Notes: generated by a model not told the origin, from the sequence alone. Counted from the stretch's first letter, positions 35,116-47,287 are shown. The stretch is 64,000 bases of DNA from Malaya genurostris (GCF_030247185.1 NC_080571.1:41834002-41898001); one strand, 5' to 3'. Program-made: numbers and translations.

Positions 35116-37790
35116 TTGCACAATCGACACGATTCTATACTAAAAAAATGTCTGCGTAAAATGAAAGTAATTGTTCTCCCAAAAATTCCTTTAAAATTCA
35201 AAAGTTGAGCACTTTTTCGTAATCAATCATCAATGAGATGATTGAGATCACCTCTCATCAGTATTTCTGGCTACCTTGCCAACCAAACCAGCCACGAAGC
35301 AGTCAGCCGGTTACTTTCGCATTCTGTCGGTACGCACCACACGAAGAAACGGTGGAATGTACCGCCTTGCGTATGTGCGGGGCACGATGGTGGTCGAAGC
35401 AACCGACCTGTCCTACGCCTTTCACCATCACAGAAACAGGAAAGCGAACACGGTTTGCAAGAAGAAACGTCAAAAGTGAGGTTAGAAATCCGGGGAGTGG
35501 AACACTCTGAAGTATTGATTTAAATTGCTTTCTTCACTGTAACAATCGAGCCTCCCGAATGCTTCTTACTTCCGGGGGTGGGTTTTCGGCATTACCTTGT
35601 GGAAGGTTGTTTTTCACAGTATCGTTTGATTGAGAAATGAAGTTGATACATAAAATCGAGGAAAACATTACCTATGCGTTAGCTGCGGAATCCAGTATCG
35701 ATTACGTCAGGATGTCTGCTCATTAGCACTTTATTCCAACTAACAATGATTGAATTTTTCTATATTCCAACAATTTTACATAAATTTAGACTCAAACCAC
35801 AATTTTTCAATAAACTTTTCACTATTTTGTCCATTAATTTCTTTATATGGTTTATTAGGGAACACTTTCACAAGACAACACTTGCTTCCTTCCCACGTCA
35901 GACGATGCTGAACTTTTTCTTGCCGATGGCGAAATAACCTACTGAACAAAAATACTGTTACTTCATTCGCTCGCAATAGTTCTTCGAATTGCCAACTGTG
36001 GAAACACGTCAGACAATTCTCTCTACCGAAACCGAAACTTCCGATTAGTGCTAAATCAAGCAATATGATTCACCCGTTGAACAAAGCTTCCAATAAAGGA
36101 ATTCACACTACATCAGTCCCTGTCCTTTCACCATCAGCAGTTCTTCTGCTGCGGTACTCGTTTTTCGCAATGTGTGCAAGTATCGATTTGACACACAAAA
36201 ACGGAAACAATTTTACCAATTCACCGTACGACCACGCAACACCGGATAACTAATTGAGTTTGATTGCGAACTGAGGTTTATTCGGCGAGGACAATCGACC
36301 TGCTGAAAAATCACGAGATTATTGTTTCATCCGCACTCATCTGATGCTGATACGTAAATAGAAGACCTCCTCACTAAACGAGAAAACGAATGGGGCAAAA
36401 TGCGAGAGCGCGCAACGAGAACGAAGAGAATAGAGCGAATGCGCGAAATCGATACAAAAAATAACAAACTATCCGACTAGTGAAAAGATATCCATTTTTA
36501 AACATGTCATGTTTTTTTATAACTCATTACCTAGCACAAATAACCATTACTTTTAATCACATTCCACCGAAACTTACTTGTAATGACGATTTTCAACCAA
36601 ATCATCCGCGAATTGACGTCGATCATTCAATCGAGGTGATACTTGACAGCGTGCCACGAGAGAACACACAAAATAGTTACTGCACATGGACGGAGTGAGA
36701 AACCAACGGATCGGGGAAAAGCGGACCAATCACGAAACGGAAAATAGTGGCGTGATGTTTACGTCATCATGTTTTTGTATGCTCTCCGTTGTCTATTCTC
36801 TCCTTTGCGATTTGTTTGTCAACGAACTTTTGACAGCTATTTGCACCTGGATCTTTTTTCGTTTCACTATATTGTCAGTTAACGGTTCGGATTATGATAT
36901 TCCGTTCAATCAACGATTAAAAATTATCCTAAACTTACCTCTATTACACTATGGCATTATATTATCGATTAAAGCCCTCACAATTTCACTGATAAAACGT
37001 CGTTATCAAAGAAACGAATTGAACAAGCGCGCAATAAATTTTGAATCTCGTTTCACTTCGCTTTGTTTTGTGACCCACTGTTAATGAGCTAGCGAAATGT
37101 ACACGATACGAACAAACTACCCATTACTTTAAATAATTGTGTTCATGTAAAACAGGGTTGACATTGATTACGATTTATGGCAAAAAACATTTAAGAAAAA
37201 TGAACTGAAATAACTTCGAATGATCGTTTCTTTTATAATTGTAATAACGTATACGAAAGTACTTGATTCATAGAGTTTTTTTTTCCAAACCACAACAATA
37301 ATGAGGCCAATATAAGCAAACGATTGAATATGTGAAGTGCATATTCTTAGAGTAACAATAGCCAAAAGTTAATTTGCAACAATCGTTCTAACTGTTTTTA
37401 AAGTGACTTGTAAAGAAATTGAAAGTAATATTCGAAGCGAACAGAGTGATACGCTTTCGTTTGTATTACAGTTCAAGTTTTATGTTTTATAGTTATTTTA
37501 TTTTATGTACCCTGGTGGCAAGATTGTCTTCTGCACAATTAGCTTCAAGCCGATTTTTTTGGTTCTTTGGTTCATTTTCGATTGTTTAAGAAGTGTTCAT
37601 ATCTTTTTTCATGCGTTTACACCAATACAAGAAATCTGCTTCGAAAGAATATAATCTAACTAGAATAAATTTGTTTTCAAATTCAAATGGAAGTTAAATC
37701 ACATGTTTTATAGAAAATAAAATACTAGAATTATATTAGTATTGAATGTAACATAATTTTACTGGGATTCGATTGTACTAACTTTTTAAC
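35116..37790. other. No gene recognised
   Basis: 35240-35540 and 36040-36720 are somewhat GC-richer, with overlapping ORFs of 60-130 codons in several frames and no recognised domain. They could contain untranslated exons or regulatory DNA. The rest is AT-rich. Confidence 0.4.
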
Positions 37791-37799
37791 ATCAATACT

Positions 37800-39055
37800 T
37801 TATCGTTTATTCAGAACCACATTAACTACAACAGTGTTTCCGGATTTATGGAAAGCTTCGTTTATGTATCCGGTTTACAAGAAAGGCGACAACATGAACA
37901 ACTACCGCGGTATCAGTTCTCTTAGCGCAATTCCTAAATTATTCGAAAAAGTCATTCTGACTCAAATTTTTAACCATTGCAAGCAGTACATTGATGATAC
38001 TCAACACGGGTTTAAGCCGAAGCGTTCAACAGCTACTAACCTCGTATCTTTCACATCTTACATAACAAACGCTATGTCAGACGGGCTGCAGATCTCTCTT
38101 CTGCTTTCGATAGAATCAATCATGACATCACAATTGCAAAATGAAATCGACTTGGCTTTGGTGCAAACGTCATTCAATGGATACAATCGTATCTCAGCAA
38201 TCGACGTCTTACTATCAAAATTGATGATTGTGTTTCCGAAGAATTTGTTGCAACGTCTGGAATTCCACAGGGGAGTCATCTTGGCCCTTTGATTTTCTTA
38301 CTGTATTTCAATGATGTAAATCTTTGTCTGAATGGACCACGAGTTTCTTTCGCTGATGACCTCAAGATCTATAATACCATCCGCAGCTCAGAAGATGCGG
38401 CATTCCTTCAACGGCAATTGGAAATCTTTGCGAATTGGTGCAAAACCAATCATATGATAGTGAATACCGAAAAGTGCTCAATCATTACGTTCACAAGGAA
38501 AAAGTTACCGTTCAAATTCGAATATTATCCTGAGGGATTCATGATTAGTAGATCGACATGCGTCAAAGATCTTGGTGTCTTTCTCGATGAGCAGTTATCA
38601 TTCAAACAGCACATTAACTACATTGTTGCAAAAGCTTCACGCTGTTTGGGATTCATATTTAGAAAGGAATAATCCACATCAACTGCCGTGCTATGAAAGT
38701 CGCGGATTGCTGATTGGTCTTGACACACTACAAGTACGACGAGAGCTGTCGCGTGCTTTGATGATAGCTGATGTTTTGAATGATAGGATTGACTGCCCCG
38801 CTTTGCTCCGTGAGGTTAATATCAATGTTCATCCCCGTGCTCTCCGTAACAACGCCTTTCTTCGACTACCTCTACGTCGCACCAACTATGAAACAAACGG
38901 CGTTATAGGCTTGCAAAGATCGTTCAATCGTGAATCATCTGGATTTGACTTCAACCTTTCACGGGAAACAATTCAAGCAAATTTTTTACTTAGTATTAGA
39001 AATTATCATTAGGACTACAATGTGTCTGTTGATTTTACAATAATAATAATAAAGT
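37800..39055 (+). mobile_element. 5'-truncated non-LTR retrotransposon (RT to 3' end), with target duplication
   Basis: It starts inside the reverse transcriptase: VYKKGDNMNNYRGISSLSAI, then HGFKPKRSTATNL, then after frameshifts GSHLGPLIFLLYFNDVN. The catalytic FADD follows (VSFADDLKIY, about 38357), and LGVFLDEQLSFKQHINYI. The C-terminal tail (LRNNAFLRLPLRRTNYE, stop about 39012) is reached after an internal deletion following IFRKE. The 3' end is (TAA)n at 39038-39053. A 9-bp direct repeat ATCAATACT flanks it (37791-37799 and 39056-39064), so the 5' truncation happened at insertion. The RT is of the jockey/I-like group; clade not assigned. Confidence 0.85.
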
Positions 39056-39151
39056 ATCAATACTCTACTCTCTTGTGTTAACATTCAAATATTACCTAAT
39101 GAAATTTTCAAAATTGACATGATTCTGAAACACTAAGCCATTTCTTGTTTA

Positions 39152-39970
39152 CAGGGTGCGCCGTGTAACTTTTTTTTAAACATGCAATAAAACACAAACG
39201 GTTCATCCGATTTCAAAATTTATTTTTTCATATTAAAGTGCAATCCTTCCGGTTAATTGTGAAGTATAATTTCATTCAAATGGCTACGGTCGGTCCAGTT
39301 TTTTAGTACATTTTCGATTGTATGCAGCTTTATTTCAGCTATGGCTGCACGAATGTTGTCCTTCAAGGCTTGAATTGTCTCTGGCTTGTCCACATAACAC
39401 TTATCTTTGATAGCCCCCGAAAGATAATAGTCTAACGGCGTCAAATCACAGCTCCGAGGCGACCAAACGTCATCCGAATTTCGACTGATAATTCGATCTT
39501 CGAAGACTGTGCGCAGAAGATCGATCGTAGCGCTGGCTGTGTGGCACGGAGCGCCGTCTTGTTGGAACCAAATGGTATCCTCTTCAAGTAACGGGAAGAA
39601 CCAGTCGCTAATCATGGCGCGGTAGCGCTCGCCATTGACCGTGGCGGCGGCTCCTGCCTCATTTTCGAAGAAAAATGGTCCAATGATGCCGCCAGACAAA
39701 AATCCGCACCAAATCTTCACTCTCTGAGCATGCATCGGCTTCTCCATGATAACGTGCGGGTTTTCCGTCCCCCAGATGCGACGATTTTGCTTATTAACAT
39801 ACCCGCCGAGATGAAAATGTGTCTCACCCGAGAAGATGATTTTTTGACAAAAATCGGCGTCTTCTTCAAGTATTTTCTACCATGATTTTCAAAGTAAAGT
39901 GCACTATTTCCACGCGTTACCAATGTCGAAATAACCGCTAGTTCAAAAAAACGTTGGATGGCGGACCCTG
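39152..39970 (-). mobile_element. DD41D Tc1/mariner-like element with a dead first catalytic residue
   Basis: Flanked by TA (39150-39151 and 39971-39972), with short inverted ends CAGGGTGCGCC and GGCGGACCCTG. Transposase on the - strand: YVNKQNRRIWGTENPHVI, IWCGFLSGGIIGPFFFEN, FQQDGAPCHT (second D), 41 residues, LTPLDYYL (third D), ending HLNEIILHN. The motif that is FSDEAHF in the element at 10079 reads FSGETHF here: the catalytic Asp is Gly (codon 39836-39838). The N-terminal half is deleted, leaving only about 30 bp between the right terminus and the catalytic domain. It belongs to the same broad family as 10079-11182 but is well diverged. Confidence 0.85.
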
Positions 39971-39972
39971 TA

Positions 39973-41107
39973 TATAGACCGGTTAGAAGAAGAAGTTTTG
40001 GAAAATCATTTTATTAGCTAAGATATTCTCTAATTTCGCTTACATTTGAATTTTGTACAACTCGACATTTCATATCTGCATATAACCATAAATCAAATCT
40101 TGTTTCCGTTCGGCACGTCAGGAAAGACTAAGCACTTCGGTGCATATTACAAGTGTGTTGCAAATAGCAATAACATTACGTCTGCTAAGCGTTTCAAATT
40201 GAACTGTTTAAGTTTGCAGTAAGCAGTTCAATTTGAACTGCTGTGCATTGGTGAGTCTAAGACGAAACGAAAAGATAGTGAAATTGGTTATGTGCCCTAG
40301 CACAAAACAAGGTTAACCCCAAAATGATTATTTTAACATTTTTAGTGCATTATTTTCACATTTTTTATATACATAACCCTGTAATTCCGGAACCAGAAGT
40401 TGGTTCCAAATGAAATTCCGAAACTTTGTATGGGACCATAAGACCTTTTATTTGAATCTAAGTTTGTGAAAATCGGTTTAGCCATCTCTGAGAAAAGTGA
40501 GTGACATAATTTTCCCATTTGAAATGCATTATTTCCACATTTTTTGTTCATATCACCATGTAACTCCGGAAGTCAGATTCAAATGAAGTTCATGAACTTT
40601 CCATAAGACCTTTTATTTGAATCTAAGTTTGCGAAAATCGGTTCAGCCATCTTTGAGAAAAGTGAGTGACATTATTTTCCCGTTTTTAATACATTATTTT
40701 AACATTTTTCGTGCATATCACCATGTATTTCCGGAACTGGAAGCAGGATATCAATGAAATTCTGGGGCTTTATATAGGACCATAAGACCTTTCATTTGAA
40801 TCTAAGGTTTCGAAAATCGGTTTAGCCATCTTTTAAAAAATTGAGTGACATTTTTGGTGCATATCACCCTGTAACTCCGGAACCGGAAGTCGGATCTGAA
40901 TGAAATTCAAGAACATTGTATGGAACCGTGAGACCTTTCATTTGAATCTAAGTTTGTGAAAATCGGTTAAGCCATTTCGCGTGACAACATTTGTCACACA
41001 CATACACACACAGATATTTGTTCAGCTCGATGAGCTGAGTCGAATGGTATATGACATTCGGCCCTCTGGGCCTCGATTCAAAAGTCGGTTTTTGCAGTGA
41101 TTGCATG
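39973..41107. repeat. Dispersed repeat with five degenerate tandem units, interrupted on its right
   Basis: From about 40330 to 41000 a unit of roughly 115-150 bp recurs about five times. Each unit has a CCGGAA(CCGGAAG) motif, CATAAGACCTTT and GTGAAAATCGGTT, then a TGAGTGACAT-type spacer. It continues GGCCCTCTGGGCCTCG and GCAGTGATTGCA, as at 30330-30380. The sequence is then broken by the element at 41108 and resumes TAGCCTTTCTATATGAGAAA at 43295. 39973-40330 is otherwise featureless. Confidence 0.7.
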
Positions 41108-43294
41108 TACACTGTAGTCTTTTTTATGCGACTTTTTTATGCGAATTTTCAGAGTTATGCGGTTTTTATGCGAAGTTTCAGAGTTATGCGGTTTTTTTAT
41201 GCGAATTTTCAGAGTTATGTCGACGACACGACCCGACACTCAGAACAAAAATTGGTTCGAAAAATGTCCATTGATGATTTACCATCAGTTACCAAAAATT
41301 GAGCGATCCCTCGTATTTGATAAAAACTATCTTTTCAAGCAACACTGTTTAGTTGCTTCGAACTAGTTGCCAAGGATTCCCAATACAAACAAACAAACAG
41401 TTTTCGGAACAGAACATGGATTTGCTGCAGGTAAATAATAAAATGCTATCATAAAAAAGCAAAGTCCTGGCATTACATTCCTTTTGTGGAATTTGGCCTT
41501 TCTGTTTCAACAGACTTCGCAGCCGATTCTTAGTGTACAGAATCATTGCATGGCTAGTACTATGGATCCTACTGACACTAAGAATCCTAAAATGGTATCA
41601 TACTAACGACGAATCGGTCCTGAAACTTTTTCTTTCAGGGCACGGTGGTTGTTCAATCTCTACACATTCACGGAAAATCGATTGTATGTTGCAACAATGA
41701 AGATTTTTTCGAAACAGACTTGCACCAAGAGTACGAGCCGAAAACGACCTCCCCGTCTGGTGAGAGTATTCTCTTCTTCTTCTTCTTCACTTCTGGTGGC
41801 GTCACTTCACTTGAGATGACGCCGATTGATGGCACAGCGATTTAGCTATATTGCCAGTTAGTTTTCGTTTATAGTCCAATGGGCTTTCTTTTCACTGGAC
41901 TACAAGTGAAACCCTCGCTATGTGACAACGTGGAGTCACCGAAATACGGATGAAAATTCTTTCTTTCTCGCGAAATACTCGAATTTTCACCGCACTAACA
42001 CGATACGACGTGTTCACTCGTTGAGGGTTTCACCGGAAGTGAGAGTATTCTCTGATGGCGTTTTTAATGAAATAAAAATTCCTGGTGTTTATGTTACCTG
42101 AAATGTCTAGCAATTAAATCGGATGAATTTTTACAAGAAATAAAATTAAATTTCAGTACAAGAACAAAGAAAAAGTTGTATCAATGTCTATTTTTTTTAA
42201 TTATACAATGTGAACACTTTCAATTCAGGATGTAAATATTGAAATAATGTCATTGTGTTGCGATAGCTGCTCACGCATCGTCGAGATATTGATCGTCATG
42301 GAGACCATGCTGAGGTGTGGATCGCTACCGGCTACTGTACCGACATCTTTGTAGTTTTTACTATTGCCCAGATCATATCACTGTTTGATTGAGGACCAGT
42401 CCTTGCCAGTGTTGTTTTGATGTGCGCAATGCTCCATGCTGCAGTGGCGAGTGAATCGTTTTGTAACTAGCTACGACGCGTGGGTCATGCGCTATCTAGA
42501 ATAATCAGAGTTAGATGCAGAATCACTGTGATGTTTTATGCATCGGACCAACCTTCTGCTCGTGGGGCATTGACCTCCGCTGGTAGAGTGGAACAGGGGG
42601 TTATCATTGTCAGAACTAATAGACTCAAATTTTGTAGGCCCAGTAGGAGGTCTTAGAATTAATTTCGCATTTGATTTAGAAAGCATATAATTGCGAAAGC
42701 TGGTCAGATGATGTTGAGCAGATAATTCCAGTTGCATCTGTACTAGGATATGGTTTTGCATTACCGGTAAGCCTACGATAATGTCCGCTAGATACCCACC
42801 AGTGTACTTCAATGCGATATTCGATTGTTCTCCATCGGATTTGGATCTGAGAAGTAAAGATGGATCGCCGTTTCCTTCACGATGCGTTTAGTGTTGCTTC
42901 ACCGCGACCAATAATGAATGAACATCTATTTTCATAACGACCTACTTTACTTACTTCCAAAACCAATGACAATGCACAATTACACCCAATCATAAATTCA
43001 AATACTTTTTCAATCATATGCAATTTAGTCGTCCGCACACGAAACTTGTATCTTCATATGATAACATTGGACACTAAGGTAACTGTTATTTGAAATCAAC
43101 AATTGTTGGCCTTTGTTGCCAGTTTCAATAAATTTTCAAGCGATTTCATTTTGACATTACCAGTTACTGAGGGGTAGTTAAATTTGCGATACAGTTTTGA
43201 TAGACGAGTGGCAGGTCGTGTCGTCGGTTATGTGGTTTTTATGCGGTTTTTTTAATGCGGTACGTAAATTTGCATAGAAAAAGACTTCAGTGTA
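41108..43294. mobile_element. 2.2-kb TIR DNA element inserted in a dispersed repeat
   Basis: The ends are inverted: TACACTGTAGTCTTTTTTAT on the left and, reversed, TACACTGAAGTCTTTTTCTA on the right. Removing it rejoins TTGCA and TAGCC as in the uninterrupted copy at 30365; the left TA of the target has become TG (41106-41107). Near the left end three copies of a roughly 35-base unit (ATGCGAATTTTCAGAGTTAT) lie in tandem (41135-41220). No transposase is recognised. Inside, 41416-41770 looks like spliced exons (ATGGATTTGCTGCAG before GTAAAT), possibly captured sequence. The left-end style resembles pogo-group elements, but that is an inference. Confidence 0.7.
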
Positions 43295-43296
43295 TA

Positions 43297-43831
43297 GCCT
43301 TTCTATATGAGAAAGACAAAAAGTAATATTTTATTTGTAATACTTCAAAAACCTTAGATGCGAACTAATCACCCCCCTTCCCATACGTACATATATTGAG
43401 AATTGACGAATATCAAATGAAGTCGAACAATAAATATGAAGTCTCTCACGTCCGGTGAGAGAATGACGCAATTTCGACAACAGCCGAAATGCAGTAGACG
43501 GTTGCCAGAATTTCTCACAAGCGGAAAAACTACTGTCATTTGCTTTTACGATCTTTTGAAAAGTTAGCATCGAATTGTTCATTGAATTAATGACAACCCT
43601 AACTATTATTTGGAATTCGGCACAATCAAACCAAAACACGAGCATGAACGACTCGCTTAGTTCCTAAAGAAGGTTATGTTTACATCTGCGGTCCATGCTG
43701 GTAACATAAAATACCGCTTAATTAGATCGTACCCACGTTGCCGGTTGATGTTGCATTTGCTACCGACATTGAAGATAAACCACGTGTCATCAAGTGCTGC
43801 CACAGATCTTGGTAGCTGCAACGCAGTAGAA
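43297..43831. other. Upstream region of QTRT1
   Basis: 43297-43322 is the right edge of the interrupted repeat. 43330-43670 has small ORFs only. An in-frame upstream ATG at 43676 would add 52 residues to QTRT1, but its context is poor. The promoter is presumably in this interval; I saw no clear TATA or DRE box. Confidence 0.5.
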
Positions 43832-45131
43832 ATGGCTGAGGACACCGCCACCGGACCACCGCTGCAGTACCGAGTTGTAGCAAAATGTTCTAAAACAAAG
43901 GCCCGCGTCGGAGTTATGACGTTAAGGCACAGTGATGTCGATACGCCAGTGTTTATGCCCGTGGGTACTCAGGTAAGAGCTAATCAATGTTGAATGTAAG
44001 AGCGGCCTGAGTAAATATTTTATTATAGGGTACTCTTAAAGGGTTATTACCGGATCAGATCTTGAACTTAGGTTGTCAAATTATGCTCGGTAATACTTAT
44101 CATCTGGGGATGAGGCCTGGAACAGAAATTCTAAAACAAGCTGGTGGACTGCACAACTTCATGGGCTGGCCTCGAGCGCTGCTAACAGATTCGGGTGGTT
44201 TCCAGATGGTGTCCCTGTTGCAGCTGGCAGAAATAACGGAAGAAGGTGTAAAGTTTGAGTCACCGTACGATAAAAGTGAGTGCATGCTAACTCCAGAACG
44301 ATCTATGGAAATACAGAATGCGATCGGTGCGGATATTATGATGCAACTGGATGATGTGGTCAAAACTACGACCACGGGACCGCGCGTGGAGGAAGCAATG
44401 CAACGGACTATCCGCTGGTTGGATAGAAGTATATCGGCACACACTCGTGACGATCAGCAGAGTATTTTCCCGATTGTTCAGGGTGGTTTACAGCCGGAAT
44501 TACGAAAACTATGTGCCGAGGAACTTACCCGCCGGAGCACACGTGGATTCGCCGTTGGTGGACTTAGCGGTGGCGAAAGCAAAGATGAGTTCTGGCGAAC
44601 GGTTAACCTCTGTACCGATTTGCTTCCCGACGACAAACCACGATACTTGATGGGTGTCGGATTTGCAGCGGATCTAGTCGTTTGCGTGGCTTTGGGCATT
44701 GACATGTTTGACTGTGTGTTTCCTACCAGAACGGCACGTTTCGGTTGTGCATTAACTCGCCAGGGGCAGATCAATTTAAAACATCAAATCCACAAGCTGG
44801 ATATGAAACCCATTGATGAAGAGTGCGATTGTTCCACTTGCAAAACCTACAGTCGGTCGTATTTGCATCATATTGTGACGGTGGAACCGGTTGCGTGTAG
44901 CATTCTGAGCATCCATAATGTTGCGTTTCAGGTAGAATTACATCATTATTTGTTTTGTGCTTTACAAAAGCTTTTATTTTTTAGCTCAAATTGATGAATG
45001 ACATTCGAAACAGCATTAAGACGGACACATTTCCTGAATTCATTCAGACGTTTATGAAACAGCGCTTCTCTGATGGAAATGTTCCACAATGGATAGTGGA
45101 TGCACTAGCAGCAGTCAATGTTCAAGTCTAG
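43832..45131 (+). CDS. QTRT1: Queuine tRNA-ribosyltransferase catalytic subunit 1
   Basis: Three exons (43832-43972, 44029-44931, 44985-45131) with GT-AG introns of 56 and 53 bp, phase 0, give 396 aa; the animal family is about 400 aa. The enzyme exchanges guanine-34 for queuine in Tyr, His, Asn and Asp tRNAs, as a heterodimer with QTRT2, in the cytosol and at the mitochondrial surface (family knowledge). Visible signatures are LLTDSGGFQM with the general acid/base Asp101, VQGGL at 197-201, GGLSGGES, YLMGVG, and MFDCVFPTRTARFG with the nucleophile Asp275. The zinc ligands are Cys313, Cys315, Cys318 (CDCSTC) and His343. The ATG at 43832 has a strong context (AGAAATGGC) and fits the family N-terminus. 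It converges with CCDC25; their stop codons are 104 bp apart. It appears intact. Confidence 0.96.
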
Positions 45132-45235
45132 AAAAAATCTTCAGATATGCTTAAAACAAGTAACCCTAGTTGTAAGAACCGAAAACAATTACAACATAAA
45201 TTATTTATTCCAGCTCTCTTGTTTATTCAACGATT

Positions 45236-46045
45236 TCACATAAACTCATCCGAGTCATTTCCCGCGTCATAGTTACTGGACATATTCTCCGATTTCATTA
45301 GCGAGTTGTAGCTCCACAAATCGGCCTCGTCTTTTCGACGTTTTTCTTCCTCCTTCTCCTTCTCGCGTATTTCCCGAGCCGCTCGTTTCTTGTCCGCCCG
45401 TTCATCAGCATCACGTTTCTCCCGTTCCGCTCGGAAGTCTGGATGTTCCTCACGTTTGGTTTTGTTGAGTCGGTTAACGATCTCATTGACTCGTTTCTCG
45501 ACGCGCATCTTACGAACCTCCTTGTCCTTGTGGAATGAAACCTGGCCAACTTCCATAGCCGGGGTCTTCTTGAGATTCTCCCACATGGTGTAAACGATGT
45601 CGATGTTGTTCATTTTATTACCGTTAATACTATTGGCCTTAACCAGCTGGCAAGCATCTTCCAATACAACTGACGGGATGTCATCGAGTGTTTGGCCCTG
45701 GAAACCGATCAAGTTGTAATAACTATTGAAAATTTTATTGCTTTGAGGCCCAACATACCGGTTGCAATCGTAAATACACATGCGCCGATGAAACTTTATC
45801 CACATGGAACCACACATCCTCCGGCCAACCCCACTTAATGAGTTCTTCGTCTGAAAATATAATAAAACCAATTACTGAATGTTGAATAGGCGCAGGACTT
45901 CATAATTTATTTTAATAACACATTGTAATAATATTAGGACAGTTTCTTCTGGTTTCAAAACTGATGACTAACTTTCATACTTATCAAATCCCATGAAGAG
46001 GGTCACCGGCGGCTGAACAACATTACTGGAGAAATAGAATACCAT
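45236..46045 (-). CDS. CCDC25: Coiled-coil domain-containing protein 25 (NFACT-R domain), intact copy
   Basis: Three exons on the - strand (46045-45973, 45850-45759, 45697-45236), joined by GT-AG introns of 122 and 61 bp, give 208 aa, the usual length of the family. The N-terminus is MVFYFSSNVVQPPVTLFMGF. The NFACT-R core follows: GWPEDVWFHVDKVSSAHVYL, LVKANSINGNKMNNIDIVYT and VGQVSFHK, to about residue 125. A charged Arg/Glu/Lys coiled coil covers about 130-185, and the end is the conserved SSN...GNDSDEFM. NFACT-R proteins bind nucleic acid; human CCDC25 has been described as a DNA sensor at the cell surface. AATAAA-type poly(A) signals on the - strand lie at 45204-45209 and 45222-45227, just past the stop. 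Its 5' two thirds and promoter are duplicated upstream (46662-47901). Confidence 0.96.
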
Positions 46046-46083
46046 TGCTGGTCTACTAACACTTTGGAAAAATTATAGTAGTT

Positions 46084-46091
46084 TATCGATA
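46084..46091. promoter_or_regulatory. DRE-type core promoter box of CCDC25
   Basis: TATCGATA, the DREF-binding core element of fly housekeeping promoters, lies 38 bp upstream of the CCDC25 start codon (- strand). It is repeated at the same distance before the duplicated copy (47326-47333). Housekeeping expression fits this gene. Function in this species is inferred. Confidence 0.65.
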
Positions 46092-46633
46092 TTTCATAAA
46101 AACTTCCCAAATTTTAAAGTTTTTGGCGTTCGCATATACACAACGCAAACAAAATATGGCAAATTTTGTGGGCCGACAAATGTCAAAATAATGTATAACT
46201 ATATATAGCACACGGTTATTAGAATCCATCTCCGAACCATAAATGAACACAGGGTTGTGCTATTTTATAGAAGCAAACAATGTGCGCCCGGTTAATATTT
46301 CACAGCGTGAAATTCACACAGTGTGCATTATTAAACCCATTTCAGCTGTTTTTCAAAGAAGGACGAATCTTACGAAAGTAAACAAATCGAGTTTCTCTCT
46401 CCTACCAATAAATGCTTCAAAATCCTACAATTTTGCCTAAAAATTCGGATTCTACAAAAATCTCAATCTTAGTAATACAAAGAACTATAAAGGGCGAAAA
46501 TGACATTCCATTTGTTTACATAAGTTTCGCCTTCCGTGTTCCATAACAACAAACGGGGCGATACTTCAATTGCTAGTAAGGAAAGGTGAAACTTTTTTTT
46601 TTCTTTAACATATTTAATATATGTACATAAATT

Positions 46634-47287
46634 CTATTCGGTATATTCGGTCAGAATCCATTCCCGTTCCGCTCGGAAGTCTGGATGTTCCTCACGTTTG
46701 GTTTTGTTGAGTCGGTTAACGATCTCATTGACTCGTTTCTCGACGCGCATCTTACGAACCTCCTTGTCCTTGTGGAATGAAACCTGGCCAACTTCCATAG
46801 CCGGGGTCTTCTTGAGATTCTCCCACATGGTGTAAACGATGTCGATGTTGTTCATTTTATTACCGTTAATACTATTGGCCTTAACCAGCTGGCAAGCATC
46901 TTCCAATACAACTGACGGGATGTCATCGAGTGTTTGGCCCTGGAAACCGATCAAGTTGTAATAACTATTGAAAATTTTATTGCTTTGAGGCCCAACATAT
47001 CGGTTGCAATCGTAAATACACATGCGCCGATGAAACTTTATCCACATGGAACCACACATCCTCCGGCCAACCCCACTTAATGAGTTCTTCGTCTGAAAAT
47101 ATAATAAAACCAATTACTGAATGTTGAATAGGCGCAGGACTTCATAATTTATTTTAATAACACATTGTAATAATATTAGGACAGTTTCTTCTGGTTTCAA
47201 AACTGATGACTAACTTTCATACTTATCAAATCCCATGAAGAGGGTCACCGGCGGCTGAACAACATTACTGGAGAAATAGAATACCAT
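46634..47287 (-). pseudogene. Truncated duplicate of CCDC25 with a broken splice donor
   Basis: Exons correspond to 47287-47215, 47092-47001 and 46939-46634. Exon 3 leaves the CCDC25 frame at the duplication junction after FRAERE and ends with eight foreign residues (WILTEYTE), so the coiled coil and the conserved C-terminus are lost; with normal splicing the product would be 156 aa. The first base of intron 2 is changed: the intact copy has CCG|GTATGT, this copy CCG|ATATGT (base 47000). If the intron is retained, a TAA follows after seven codons, giving about 62 aa. The promoter box at 47326-47333 is kept, so transcription is possible. A translated product with NFACT-R function is doubtful. 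Confidence 0.85.

Noticed and set aside
43676..43831. Upstream in-frame ATG extending QTRT1 by 52 residues
   Set aside because: Poor initiation context, and the extra residues have no counterpart in the family; ATG at 43832 fits better.
44100..44774. Long ORFs on the - strand opposite QTRT1
   Set aside because: They are shadows of the conserved + strand coding exon.
45236..45871. Contiguous 211-codon ORF as the CCDC25 coding sequence
   Set aside because: It reads through intron 2 (45698-45758) and misses exons 1 and 2; the spliced model gives the conserved N-terminus and exact family length.
46243..46440. 65-codon ORF duplicated exactly at 47485-47682
   Set aside because: Its duplication follows from the 1.24-kb tandem copy; it lies in the promoter/upstream region of CCDC25 and shows no domain.
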